DNA of 64,000 bases from assembly GCA_024742485.1 (NCBI GenBank), contig JANSYK010000003.1, forward strand, positions 1,089,813-1,153,812, read 5' to 3'. Below, piece by piece: positions 39,153 through 50,434 of the stretch (positions within the stretch are counted from its first letter, which is position 1; each line of letters opens with the position of its first letter). Under the pieces are notes generated by a model that searched no databases, had not been told where the DNA came from, and saw only the letters and a program-made list of their open reading frames with translations. A program made the translations under genes and the position numbers. This DNA is from Alphaproteobacteria bacterium (GTDB taxonomy: Bacteria > Pseudomonadota > Alphaproteobacteria > Rhizobiales > Rhizobiaceae).

Positions 39153-39689
39153 TCAGTTGGTCGCCGGTGCAAATGCGGCGTCACCAAATTCATCGACAAA
39201 GAGTTCGTAGGTATCGGGCTCACGGGCCTTCGGGTCGAGCTTCAGATAGATGAAGGCGGCAAATCCCGGACGCTCGGCAATGCCGGTCGAACTTTCCGGA
39301 CGCATGTCGGTGATATAGGCCTTCATTTCCGTCAGGGCCTGGATTTCCACTGAATCCACCATGTCCGGGCCGTCGTCGGTCAGCCGGATGCGTTGCAGAT
39401 ACAGTCTGGAGGTGTTGTCCATGGACCGCAGGGCGGCAATCCGATAATAGCCGCGCGCAGCAACAGGGTCGGCCTTCGCGGTTTCGCCTTCGGCAGATTT
39501 CGGTTCAATTTCGGCTTCCCAGTAACCGCCACTGACCGCCGAAAGAATACGGGTCGACAATGATCCGGCAATTTGCGCCGGCTCCATTGGAGCATCGGAT
39601 TGCGCTTGGGTCGTGGCGATATTGACGGAAATTCCAAGCGCAAAGGCAATTGCGCCAATCCCGCTGGTTCGGATGAAACTGGACTTCAT
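39153..39689 (-). CDS. exported protein of unknown function
   Basis: 178 residues. MKSSFIRTSGIGAIAFALGISVNIATTQAQS is a signal peptide with cleavage near AQA. The mature part has a run of small domains: SLSTRILSAVSGGYWEAEIEPK, GYYRIAALRSMDNTSRLYLQRI, and a tail PDTYELFVDEFGDAAFAP. No motif is recognised. It is convergent with prfB and separated from nadK by 155 bases, which contain a short intergenic repeat. Confidence 0.75.
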   Translation of the reverse strand: MKSSFIRTSGIGAIAFALGISVNIATTQAQSDAPMEPAQIAGSLSTRILSAVSGGYWEAEIEPKSAEGETAKADPVAARGYYRIAALRSMDNTSRLYLQRIRLTDDGPDMVDSVEIQALTEMKAYITDMRPESSTGIAERPGFAAFIYLKLDPKAREPDTYELFVDEFGDAAFAPATN

Positions 39690-39743
39690 GATACAGCCCC
39701 CTTATCGACAATGATGCTTACACGCCTCGCTTGCATCGATACT

Positions 39744-39787
39744 CTAGAGCAATTCAGGTTTCAACGGAATCGTCAAATCCTGATTGC
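39744..39787. repeat. short intergenic repeat, copy 2, with an imperfect dyad
   Basis: CTAGAGCAATTCA at 39744-39756 matches the reverse complement at 29516-29528. Here it opens an imperfect inverted repeat, GCAATTCAGG (39749-39758) and CCTGATTGC (39779-39787), which can fold into a stem with a 20-base loop. The layout is that of small dispersed palindromic elements found between genes in Hyphomicrobiales. Confidence 0.45.
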
Positions 39788-39844
39788 ATCAAAGAAATCA
39801 ACGACCGCTGTTGTTGTCACATTTGGGACAAGGCCAGATCGGTT

Positions 39845-40618
39845 CTAGTACAAAAACTGCTCGGCCAGAATACGGTCGTCCCAACTGTGATCCGGATCCG
39901 AAAGAATCCGCGCGGTGATCTTGTCGGTCTCATGCACCAGAACCCGGGAAACCGATTTGACCTCGGTGTGATCGGCGACCGCATTGACAGGTCGTTTGTC
40001 GGCCTCCATCACTTCGATTTCCACCGAGACCCGGTTGGGCAAGAGCGCACCGCGCCACCGCCGCGGACGAAACGGGCTGACCGGCGTCAATGCCAACAGG
40101 GGCGCTTCCAGCGGCAGAATGGGTCCGTGGGCCGACAGATTATAGGCGGTCGACCCAGCCGGCGTTGCCACCATCACTCCGTCGCAGATCAATTCCTCCA
40201 GTCGAACCCGCTCGTCGACAAGGACCTTGAGTTTGGCCGCCTGGTAGGACTGCCGCAAAAGTGAAACCTCGTTGATCGCATAGGCGTGAACCACGCCACC
40301 GTCGCTGGTGTGTGCAACCATCTCGAGAGGGCGGATAAGATGTTCGACGGCTGCGTTGATCCGCTCCCTCAGATCCTCTTCTCGATATTCGTTGAGCAGA
40401 AACCCAACCGATCCACGGTTCATCCCGTAAAGCAGTTTCCCGCTATGCATCGTTTCGTGCAGGGTCTGCAGCATGAAGCCGTCTCCACCCAGGGCAACAA
40501 TGACATCGGCATCTGCAGGATCCGTCTGCCCATACAGAGAAGCCAGCCGCTTGGCAGCCTTGATTGCGCTTTCGGAATCGCTCGAAATGAAGGAAAAGGA
40601 GTTAAAGTTACGCGTCAT
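39845..40618 (-). CDS. nadK: NAD kinase
   Basis: 257 residues from the ATG at 40618; an ATG at 40642 would add eight residues. Key motifs are VIVALGGDGFMLQTLH (GGDG, catalytic Asp), YGMNRGSVGFLLNE (the NxGxxGFL block), and DGVMVATPAGSTAYNLSAHGPI. The C-terminal block VNAVADHTEVKSV completes the fold. NadK phosphorylates NAD to NADP using ATP or polyphosphate. It is a single gene between an unknown exported protein and tRNA-Thr. Confidence 0.95.
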   Translation of the reverse strand: MTRNFNSFSFISSDSESAIKAAKRLASLYGQTDPADADVIVALGGDGFMLQTLHETMHSGKLLYGMNRGSVGFLLNEYREEDLRERINAAVEHLIRPLEMVAHTSDGGVVHAYAINEVSLLRQSYQAAKLKVLVDERVRLEELICDGVMVATPAGSTAYNLSAHGPILPLEAPLLALTPVSPFRPRRWRGALLPNRVSVEIEVMEADKRPVNAVADHTEVKSVSRVLVHETDKITARILSDPDHSWDDRILAEQFLY

Positions 40619-40778
40619 ATTGGCCTGAACTGGTGTGAGCATCGGTCACAACATGACGTTGCCGGTCCGATCATACAAGAGGCAGTAGGCTCCGACCATC
40701 CCATGACTGGGCATTTGCATGTTGTTTAACGCCGTTTTTACTTTACTCCGCCAATGATTGTGGTAATTGCAGCGCGTT

Positions 40779-40854
40779 GCCCTTGTAGCTCAGTTGGTAG
40801 AGCATCTGATTTGTAATCAGGGGGTCGGGAGTTCGAGTCTCTCCGGGGGCACCA
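40779..40854 (+). tRNA. tRNA-Thr, anticodon TGT
   Basis: 76 bases including an encoded CCA. The acceptor stem is GCCCTTG / CGGGGGC (two G-T pairs), the D arm is GCTC..GAGC, the anticodon loop is TTTGTAA with TGT at 34-36 (reads ACA and related Thr codons), and the T arm GGGAG-TTCGAGT-CTCTC is intact. Confidence 0.96.
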
Positions 40855-40981
40855 TTACCCAAATCATCCGACCATTGAAGGTACGAGGCGATCCTTGTGT
40901 GTCCGCCTGGTTGACGGGCTTGTGTCCCGCCCGATGCAGGCGTATCCCTCGACACGGCGTCGAGCGAGAAAGGACCCCTGG

Positions 40982-42604
40982 GTGCCCGAGCACACATCCC
41001 TGCTGAAACTGTTCCGCAATCAGACATTCCGAATGCTGTGGGTGGCTGCGCTTGCTTCGAATTTCGGCGGATTGGTCCAGGCGGTTGGAGCTGCCTGGCT
41101 GATGACGTCGCTGACAGCCTCGCAGAGCATGGTGGCGCTGGTTCAGGCCTCGGTAACGCTCCCGATCATGATCTTTTCGCTGTTGGCTGGTGTCTTTGCC
41201 GACAATTTTGACCGTCGAAGGGTCATGCTGGTCGCGCAGAGCTTCATGCTGTTCGTCTCGATCGTCTTGACGGTGCTTGCCTTCGGTGATTGGCTCACGC
41301 CCTGGCTGCTGCTGTCAATCACATTCCTCATTGGCTGCGGCACCGCGCTGCACAATCCTTCCTGGCAGGCGACCATGGGGGACATTGTATCCCGAGATGA
41401 GCTGCCGTCCGCCGTTTCGCTGAACAGCATGGGTTTCAATCTCATGCGCAGTGTTGGACCGGCGGCCGGAGGCGCCATCGTCGCATTGGCCGGCGCTGCA
41501 GCCGCTTTTCTGGTCAACGCGCTCAGCTATATCGCCATCATCGTTGCGCTCGTGCGTTGGCGGGCTCCGGAGCGTGACCTGCATTTGCCGCGTGAGCCCA
41601 TGGGCAGCGCGTTCGCGGCTGGATTGCGTTATGTCGCAATGTCGCCAAATCTGCAGCACGTCATTTTGCGCGGTTTTTTGTTTGGGTCGTCGGCCGTGGC
41701 CATACTAGCCTTGTTGCCCATTGTGGTGCGCGATCTGCTGCTTGGCACCGCGGTCACCTATGGTGTGATGCTGGGCTGCTTCGGCGTAGGTGCCGTTGGC
41801 GGCGCATTACTGAATGCACGGTTGCGGGCCCGATTCGAAAACGAGCACATCGTTCGAGGGGCTTTCCTGGGCTTTGCTCTGTCCAGCGGCGTCCTTGCGT
41901 TCAGCACGCACCCGGTCTTGAGCGGATTGGTGCTCCTGCTGGCCGGCGCTTGTTGGGTGTTGGCCATGTCGATGTTCAACACGACCATTCAGCTGTCGAC
42001 GCCACGCTGGGTCGTTGGGCGGGCGCTGGCGCTCTACCAGACCGGCGCATTTGGCGGGATGGCCGGTGGCAGCTGGGTCTGGGGTGCGTTGTCGCAGAAC
42101 AGCGGCGTAACCTGGGCGCTTGTAGCTGCCGCAGCAGCGCTTGCATTCGGTGCCCTGGTGGGCTTGCGGCTGCCCTTGCCGGAATATGGGACGCTCAATC
42201 TCGATCCACTGAACCGTTTTCGCGAACCGGATGTGCGTCTCGACCTGACCATTCGAAGCGGACCGGTCATGGTCATGGTCGACTACACGATCGACCTGGA
42301 TGATACGCAGGCGTTCCTGTCCCTCATGAGCCAGCGGCGCAGGATCAGGATCCGCGATGGTGCCGGCCAATGGGCGCTGCTTCGCGATCTTGAAAATCCG
42401 GAATCATGGAGCGAAAGCTACCATGTGCCCACATGGGTCGAATATATCCGCCATAATGAACGCCGAACCCAGGCCGATGCCGAAGTTGCGGATCAATTGC
42501 GTGCACTGCATCGCGGGGCTGAACCGCCGAAGGTCCACCGCATGATCGAGCGTCAGACAGTGCCGTTGAGAGACGACATGCCGATCAAACCCGAAATCAT
42601 CTAG
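40982..42604 (+). CDS. MFS exporter (MFS_3 / EntS-like) fused to a C-terminal ABM-like domain
   Basis: 540 residues from the GTG at 40982, 10 bases after AAAGGA; the frame is open back to 40895 but an upstream start would lie close to the tRNA. Residues about 10-405 are a 12-segment MFS transporter with the A-motif GVFADNFDRRRVML and GTALHNPSWQATMGDIVSRDELPSAVSLN. The last 130 residues are soluble: a ferredoxin-like beta-alpha-beta segment (VMVMVDYTID, FLSLMSQRRRIR) then SWSESYHVPTWVEYIRHNER, which resembles an antibiotic-biosynthesis-monooxygenase (ABM) domain. MFS_3 proteins export siderophores or other small molecules. The stop overlaps that of rlmB on the other strand by 3 bases (CTAG). 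Confidence 0.87.
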   Translation: MPEHTSLLKLFRNQTFRMLWVAALASNFGGLVQAVGAAWLMTSLTASQSMVALVQASVTLPIMIFSLLAGVFADNFDRRRVMLVAQSFMLFVSIVLTVLAFGDWLTPWLLLSITFLIGCGTALHNPSWQATMGDIVSRDELPSAVSLNSMGFNLMRSVGPAAGGAIVALAGAAAAFLVNALSYIAIIVALVRWRAPERDLHLPREPMGSAFAAGLRYVAMSPNLQHVILRGFLFGSSAVAILALLPIVVRDLLLGTAVTYGVMLGCFGVGAVGGALLNARLRARFENEHIVRGAFLGFALSSGVLAFSTHPVLSGLVLLLAGACWVLAMSMFNTTIQLSTPRWVVGRALALYQTGAFGGMAGGSWVWGALSQNSGVTWALVAAAAALAFGALVGLRLPLPEYGTLNLDPLNRFREPDVRLDLTIRSGPVMVMVDYTIDLDDTQAFLSLMSQRRRIRIRDGAGQWALLRDLENPESWSESYHVPTWVEYIRHNERRTQADAEVADQLRALHRGAEPPKVHRMIERQTVPLRDDMPIKPEII

Positions 42605-43458
42605 TCCGTCAGATGCGCGTGGGCGGCGTAAAGAGAGATCGCCGCTGCATTGGAAACATTGAGCGATTTGATGGCGCCAGGCATGTCGAGACGAGCAAGC
42701 GCCTTGACAGTTGCCCGTGTTTTCTGGCGAAGGCCCTTGCCCTCGGCGCCCAGAACAAGCGCGATACGCTGTCCCGAAAGTGTCTCTTCGAGTTTTTTGG
42801 GTCCTTCGGAATCAAGACCAACCGTTTCAAAGCCGATACCATTGAGAGTCTCGATGGCATCGGCCAGATTGGTGACCTGGATATAGGGGATCAGTTCCAA
42901 TGCGCCGGACGCAGATTTTGCCAGCACACCGGATTCCGAAGGGCTGTTGCGCAACGTCGTGACAATCGCACCGGCTCCGAATGCAACGGCGGAACGCATG
43001 ATGGCGCCGACATTGTGCGGATCGGTCACCTGGTCGAGGACCAGCACGATCGGACTGTCCGTTAACGAATCGAGCGGTTTGATGGGTAGGGGAGCAGCAT
43101 CGATCAAGACGCCCTGGTGAATGGCATCGCCAGGCAGCAATTTGTCGATGGCCTGGGGCGTAACCAAATCGACCTCAAACGCGAGAGAGGCCGGATCGGA
43201 AACACCGATTCGGTTCAACGCATTCTTGGTGATCCACATTTTCCGGATCTTGCGATCCGGATTATCGAGCGCTGCGCGCACCGGATGCAGCCCGTAAAGC
43301 AACACGGATCTGTTGGGATCGAGCAGTCCCGCGTGTTGTTTGTTCCCCGGCTCGGCTCCGGTCGTTTCCTGTACAGCTTTCGCGTCACGATGTGCCCGGC
43401 GCAGCTTCGCATAGTGGCTGTCTTTTGGCGTATGCGTTGGTTTTTTCGGATTTTTCAT
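42601..43458 (-). CDS. rlmB: 23S rRNA (guanosine-2'-O)-methyltransferase RlmB (SpoU/TrmH family)
   Basis: 285 residues from the ATG at 43458; an in-frame TTG at 43506 is less likely. An N-terminal substrate-binding domain (YGLHPVRAALDNPDRKIRKM) is followed by the SpoU methyltransferase knot with VLVLDQVTDPHNVGAIMRSA, VLGAEGKGLRQ (AdoMet pocket), and SLNVSNAAAISLYAAHA. RlmB methylates the 2'-O of G2251 in the 23S P loop. It lies beside tRNA-Tyr and tRNA-Gly, a neighbourhood common in this order. Confidence 0.92.
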   Translation of the reverse strand: MKNPKKPTHTPKDSHYAKLRRAHRDAKAVQETTGAEPGNKQHAGLLDPNRSVLLYGLHPVRAALDNPDRKIRKMWITKNALNRIGVSDPASLAFEVDLVTPQAIDKLLPGDAIHQGVLIDAAPLPIKPLDSLTDSPIVLVLDQVTDPHNVGAIMRSAVAFGAGAIVTTLRNSPSESGVLAKSASGALELIPYIQVTNLADAIETLNGIGFETVGLDSEGPKKLEETLSGQRIALVLGAEGKGLRQKTRATVKALARLDMPGAIKSLNVSNAAAISLYAAHAHLTD

Positions 43459-43664
43459 GGCCCGGTTTATCGTTCGGTGCAGGCAACGCGCAAGGCGGAA
43501 TTTCAATAATTGTCGGGCGGTTTGTGCCCAGCCGGCCGATTGGCGATAATTCCACTGTGGATGTGTTGACAGAACCCGGCGCGACCTTCATAACCGCCGC
43601 GCAGATTCATCAACAAAGATATATTCTTAGATGGATTGGTCTCTGACCCTGTCAGTCGATTTTT

Positions 43665-43749
43665 GGAGGGGTGCCTGAGTGGTTAAAAGGGGCGGACTGT
43701 AAATCCGTTGGCTATGCCTACGCTGGTTCGAATCCAGCCCCCTCCACCA
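43665..43749 (+). tRNA. tRNA-Tyr, anticodon GTA
   Basis: 85 bases with a long variable arm (type II), acceptor stem GGAGGGG / CCCCTCC, anticodon loop CTGTAAA with GTA, T arm CTGG-TTCGAAT-CCAG, and encoded CCA. It is 19 bases before tRNA-Gly; the two are probably one transcript. Confidence 0.97.
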
Positions 43750-43768
43750 ATCGTCGACTGATCTGCAA

Positions 43769-43842
43769 GCGGGTATAGCTCAATGGTAGAGCAGCAGCCT
43801 TCCAAGCTGAATATGCGGGTTCGATTCCCGCTACCCGCTCCA
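43769..43842 (+). tRNA. tRNA-Gly, anticodon TCC
   Basis: 74 bases with encoded CCA, acceptor GCGGGTA / TACCCGC, D arm GCTC..GAGC, anticodon loop CTTCCAA with TCC, and T arm CGGG-TTCGATT-CCCG. In several alphaproteobacteria this gene is followed by tuf. Here the next plus-strand housekeeping gene (tuf) is 20 kb away, beyond the B6 block. Confidence 0.97.
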
Positions 43843-43877
43843 GAATGCCCTCCGCCAGTGCGTGTATATGGCAATCG

Positions 43878-43901
43878 AAAACCGGCGCGGCTTCCCGCAC
43901 C
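43878..43901 (-). terminator. putative terminator of the B6 uptake and PL-oxidation operon
   Basis: Minus-strand stem GGTGCGG / CCGCGCC with loop GAAG is followed by a 4-base T-run, 12 bases after the stop of the pyridoxal dehydrogenase gene. The short U-tract makes it a weak intrinsic terminator. It may act in both directions and also end the tRNA-Tyr-Gly transcript. Confidence 0.5.
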
Positions 43902-43912
43902 CGATTTTGTGT

Positions 43913-45867
<1,955 letters not shown>

Positions 45868-45887
45868 CGTCTGCCCCTTCAGGCACC

Positions 45888-46697
<810 letters not shown>

Positions 46698-46756
46698 CTA
46701 CTCCTTCGCAAAGAACCGGCGCATCCGGCAGCCGGTTGTGAATTTCAGGTCAGAAC

Positions 46757-47692
46757 TCATCGTGCACCGCGCTCATAGGGAATCCCAAGCGCCGCGGGTA
46801 GACTTGAGCGGCGGCCGAAGGCCACCAGCATGATCATGACGGCAAGAAACGGAATCATCTGAATGACGTCGGTCGGGATATTGATGCCGGCGACCTGCAA
46901 TGCCGTGGTCAGGGAAAGCGAAATGCCGAAAAGCAATGCGCCGAGCAAAACCCAAACGGGCCGGCCGCGAGCAAGCATGGCAAGAACGATGCCCAGAAAC
47001 CCTGCTCCGTTTGTGATGAAAGGAACAAATATTCCGGCACCGATATTGGCAAGATAGGCGCCGCCGATCCCGGCCAGAGCACCTGTCGACAGGACCGCAA
47101 CCGTGCGCGTGCGCACTACATCGACGCCTGCGACATCCAGCGCGGCGGGCTTGTCGCCGGCGGCTTGCAGATTGAGGCCCAACTGGGTACGGCGATACAC
47201 ATAGATCATCACGAAGACCAGCGCCACGGCGAGATAGACGATCAGGTGGTGGCGAAACAGTGCAGGTCCAAGGACCGGAATATCCGACAAAAGCGGAATG
47301 GCCAGCACATCGGCCGCCGGAAGCCTTGGATAGGTTCGCGAAAACTGGACGTGGTGGAGCAGGGCGGTCAACCCTTCCAACCCGAGCGTCAGCCCGATAC
47401 CGATGACGATCTGGTTGAGTCCGAGACGGACGCACAAAATCGCCATGACCGAGGCAACGATCCCGCCGGCCAGAGCACCGCCGAGAAAGCCGAGCCACAG
47501 CGATCCCGAAGAGTAGGCCACAAGGAAACCGAAATAGGCTCCCGCAATCATCATGCCTTCAATGCCGATATTCAAAATGCCTGATTTTTCAGAGATCTGT
47601 TCGCCCAGACCGGCCAGGAGCAGTGGGACGGCAGCGGCAACGGCGCCAAACAGCAACGCTCCAAGGAAGACTTCACTGAACAGCGATCCCAT
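46757..47692 (-). CDS. ABC transporter permease (second), BMP-type importer
   Basis: 311 residues, about eight to nine membrane segments. The start region ALLFGAVAAAVPLLLAGLGEQISEKSGILNIGIEGMM contains the signature SGxLNIGxEGMM of the YufQ/Nup-type permease family. It pairs with the permease gene just upstream and the ATPase before that. The set resembles nucleoside or simple-sugar importers that use BmpA-type binding proteins. Its place directly before 4-pyridoxolactonase suggests that the imported ligand is a B6 vitamer. Confidence 0.93.
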   Translation of the reverse strand: MGSLFSEVFLGALLFGAVAAAVPLLLAGLGEQISEKSGILNIGIEGMMIAGAYFGFLVAYSSGSLWLGFLGGALAGGIVASVMAILCVRLGLNQIVIGIGLTLGLEGLTALLHHVQFSRTYPRLPAADVLAIPLLSDIPVLGPALFRHHLIVYLAVALVFVMIYVYRRTQLGLNLQAAGDKPAALDVAGVDVVRTRTVAVLSTGALAGIGGAYLANIGAGIFVPFITNGAGFLGIVLAMLARGRPVWVLLGALLFGISLSLTTALQVAGINIPTDVIQMIPFLAVMIMLVAFGRRSSLPAALGIPYERGAR

Positions 47693-47695
47693 CCG

Positions 47696-48790
47696 TCAGG
47701 TCCTCCGCGCGTTTTGGTAGCGGTGATCGGCATATTCGGCGATGGCCAGCACAATCAGAACGATGGCGATCAGCACCAGCGTAAAGGTTGTTGGCACGCC
47801 GATGCGTCGGGCCGCACTCTCGCCACCGATGGAAAGAACCGAAAGGAGGAAAACAAATCCGATGGAAGCGAACCCGTTCAGTCGCGCCAGGAACACAGCG
47901 GGAATGACGGCAAGGCCGTAGGCCGGATTCCAGTCTGCACGGACATTGCCCTGGACACCCAGAATGTCGACGGCGCCGGCCAGGCCCGCCAGAGCGGCAG
48001 AGATGGCAAAGACCGCGATGGTCAGGCTTGGTACGCCAAGTCCGGAATGAACGGCTGCGCGGGGATTGGCGCCCACCACACGCAGTTTCAGACCAAAGGC
48101 CGTGCGTGTCATCATCAGATGCACCGCGATGATGGCTACAAGACCAAGAAGAAGGCCACTGCTGATGGTCGTGTCGAACAGCCGGAACATGCGGTCTTCC
48201 ACCGGCAGGGTACGGGTCTGTGGAACCGTGGTACCGGGATCGAGGAACACCAGCTTGACCATGACATTGGCCAGTGACACGCCGAGAAAAGTCATCATCA
48301 GCGTCGTGATGATTTCATTGACGCCATGATAGGCCTTGAGCAATGCCGGCAGCAGTGACCAGGCCATGGCGACGGTCGTTGCAAGCGAAAACGCAATGAT
48401 CAGCGCCAGCCAGGACGGCATGACAGCGGCAAGCAGAGGCGCGCTGGCGGCCGAAGCAACCGCACCCAGCAGAAACTGGCCATCAACGCCGAGGTTCCAG
48501 ATGCCGGCCCGAAAGGCAACAATCAGGCCTGCGGCAATGAACAGCATCGGTGCCATCCGTGTCAGTGTTTGCTGGACACCTGTGGGCGAAAGCAGACCGC
48601 GCTTGATCACATAGCCATAATATTCAAGCGGGTTCACACCGATCGCGATCAGGATCAGACCTGCAATGATAAGTGCGATCAGGATCGGTCCGAGCGTCAG
48701 CAACAACCGGTGGATCATGGCCTGAATTGGATCGGTCACGGTACCTGCAGGTGTGGTGGTCGATTCCATGGGTTGTGAGTCCGCACTCAT
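47696..48790 (-). CDS. ABC transporter permease (first), BMP-type importer
   Basis: 364 residues. It has about eight membrane segments, with the family block FRAGIWNLGVDGQFLLGAVA near residue 95 and ANPRAAVHSGLGV later. It is the YufP-type partner of the following permease, with which it forms the heterodimeric channel. The start overlaps the ATPase stop by 4 bases, so translation is coupled. It shares the operon with the binding protein gene and the B6 enzymes. Confidence 0.93.
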   Translation of the reverse strand: MSADSQPMESTTTPAGTVTDPIQAMIHRLLLTLGPILIALIIAGLILIAIGVNPLEYYGYVIKRGLLSPTGVQQTLTRMAPMLFIAAGLIVAFRAGIWNLGVDGQFLLGAVASAASAPLLAAVMPSWLALIIAFSLATTVAMAWSLLPALLKAYHGVNEIITTLMMTFLGVSLANVMVKLVFLDPGTTVPQTRTLPVEDRMFRLFDTTISSGLLLGLVAIIAVHLMMTRTAFGLKLRVVGANPRAAVHSGLGVPSLTIAVFAISAALAGLAGAVDILGVQGNVRADWNPAYGLAVIPAVFLARLNGFASIGFVFLLSVLSIGGESAARRIGVPTTFTLVLIAIVLIVLAIAEYADHRYQNARRT

Positions 48791-50352
48791 TGGCTCAGCC
48801 CAACCATCAGCCGCCCGACCTCAGTGCGTGCATTTTCACCATTTTCCACGATACCGGTGATCGTACCCGCATCCATGACCGCGATCCGGTCGCAAAGCTC
48901 CAGCAGTTCCTCAAGATCTGTCGAAATCAGCAATACGCCGAGGCCGCTGGCGGCGATATCGCGAATGCGCTGACGTGTTGAAACCGTGTTCGACAAATCC
49001 AGCCCGTAGGTCGGCTTGTTGAAGATGACCACCTTGGCTCCGTCCGAAAGCTCCCGGGCCAACAACACCTTCTGGATGTTGCCGCCCGAAAGGCGGCCGA
49101 CCGGTGTATGCGCACTTGGGGTGCGCACATCATAGTCCTGAATGAGGTGTTCGGCATGTTGGTCGATATCTGCACGTCTTTCGATCTGATTGCGCCAGTA
49201 GGGTGGTGATCCGATCTGCTTCAGGAGAAAATTGAGCGACACCGGAAACGTGCTGACCGTGCCTTCGCCCAGCCGATCATCGGTGAGGTATCGCAGCCCT
49301 GCATCACGGCGCTCACCAACCGAGTGTGTTTCAATGCGCTTTCCATTGAGTGTTATGGAGCCGCTTTCGATCCGGCTTTGTCCGGACAGCGCATCGGCCA
49401 GTTGCTTTTGCCCGTTTCCGTCAATTCCAGCAATTCCCAGAAGTTCCCCTGGATGAAGTTCCAGGTGGACGCTGTTTAGACCAGGTGCCGTTGATGTCGA
49501 CTCAAGTGTTACGCCATCCAAGACAAGGACCGGTGGTTCCGCAGTTGAAAGCGGATTGGGTTTGTGAAAGCCGGCATCGTCCTCGCTATGTTGCCCTCCG
49601 AACATCATCTCAACGATTTGCGTAGTGAGCTCCGCCTTGTCCAATGATTTGAAGCGATCCGGCCCGATCTCGCCGACTTTACGACCGAGTTTAAGCACGG
49701 AAATCCTGTCGCCGAAGGACACCGCCTCGTTCAGCTTGTGGGTGATGAATATGATCGCCAGGCCACGGTTGACGAGGCGCCGCATCAGGGATCCGAGTTC
49801 CTCGATCCCCTTTGGGGTCAACATGGACGTGGATTCATCCAGGATGAGAACACGGCTGTCACGGATGAGCGCCCTCAGTATTTCCACCTGCTGCTGCTCA
49901 CCCAGCGACAGATCATGGGCATAGGCATCCAGATCGACCGCGATCCCGAGTGATTTTGAAATCTCGTCGACCTTTTCGCGCAGACGCTCCTTGCGCGGTC
50001 GCTCCCACCATGGACCGCCGAGCAGCAGGTTTTCTGCGACGGTCAGTGTTGGCACCAGCATCGCGTGCTGGAAGACCGTGCCTATCCCGAGAGAAAGCGC
50101 GTGGCGTGGAGAGTTAATCGCACGTTGTGTGCCGTCAATTTGTATCGAGCCTGAATCCGGCTGTTGCAGTCCGGATAGAAGGCCGATCAGCGTGGATTTC
50201 CCGGCGCCGTTTTCGCCAAGCAACACGTGGACTTCACCCGGGAGGATTTGAAGGTCCACATTGTCGTTGGCCACAACGCCGGGAAAAGCCTTGGTAATGC
50301 GTTCAAGGGTGACAATGGGTTCCGCTGCCGCCTGATGGCTTGTGGCTGTCAC
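48787..50352 (-). CDS. ABC transporter ATP-binding protein with two ABC domains, BMP-type importer
   Basis: 521 residues. The first ABC domain (about 10-245) has Walker A GENGAGKST, signature SLGEQQQVEIL and Walker B VLILDESTSML. The second (about 265-510) has a degenerate Walker A, GIDGNGQKQLADAL, and the block LSGGNIQKVLLARELS, as in simple-sugar and nucleoside importers (RbsA/YufO type). The first half probably hydrolyses ATP fully. It follows the binding protein gene by 82 bases, with a hairpin between. Confidence 0.95.
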   Translation of the reverse strand: MTATSHQAAAEPIVTLERITKAFPGVVANDNVDLQILPGEVHVLLGENGAGKSTLIGLLSGLQQPDSGSIQIDGTQRAINSPRHALSLGIGTVFQHAMLVPTLTVAENLLLGGPWWERPRKERLREKVDEISKSLGIAVDLDAYAHDLSLGEQQQVEILRALIRDSRVLILDESTSMLTPKGIEELGSLMRRLVNRGLAIIFITHKLNEAVSFGDRISVLKLGRKVGEIGPDRFKSLDKAELTTQIVEMMFGGQHSEDDAGFHKPNPLSTAEPPVLVLDGVTLESTSTAPGLNSVHLELHPGELLGIAGIDGNGQKQLADALSGQSRIESGSITLNGKRIETHSVGERRDAGLRYLTDDRLGEGTVSTFPVSLNFLLKQIGSPPYWRNQIERRADIDQHAEHLIQDYDVRTPSAHTPVGRLSGGNIQKVLLARELSDGAKVVIFNKPTYGLDLSNTVSTRQRIRDIAASGLGVLLISTDLEELLELCDRIAVMDAGTITGIVENGENARTEVGRLMVGLSQ

Positions 50353-50399
50353 TCTGTTCTACCTCATCAGGTCAGTCATGCCGTAATCAGAAAGTGCAA

Positions 50400-50425
50400 G
50401 CGAGGGCAAAGCCAATTGCCCCCGC
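50400..50425 (-). other. hairpin between the binding-protein gene and the ATPase gene
   Basis: Minus-strand stem GCGGGGGCAA / TTGCCCTCGC, 10 pairs with one G-T, around a 6-base loop, 10 bases after the binding-protein stop. There is no T-run. Such structures often keep the binding-protein mRNA more stable than the distal genes, giving more binding protein than permease. Confidence 0.5.
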
Positions 50426-50434
50426 CTGGGAGGA

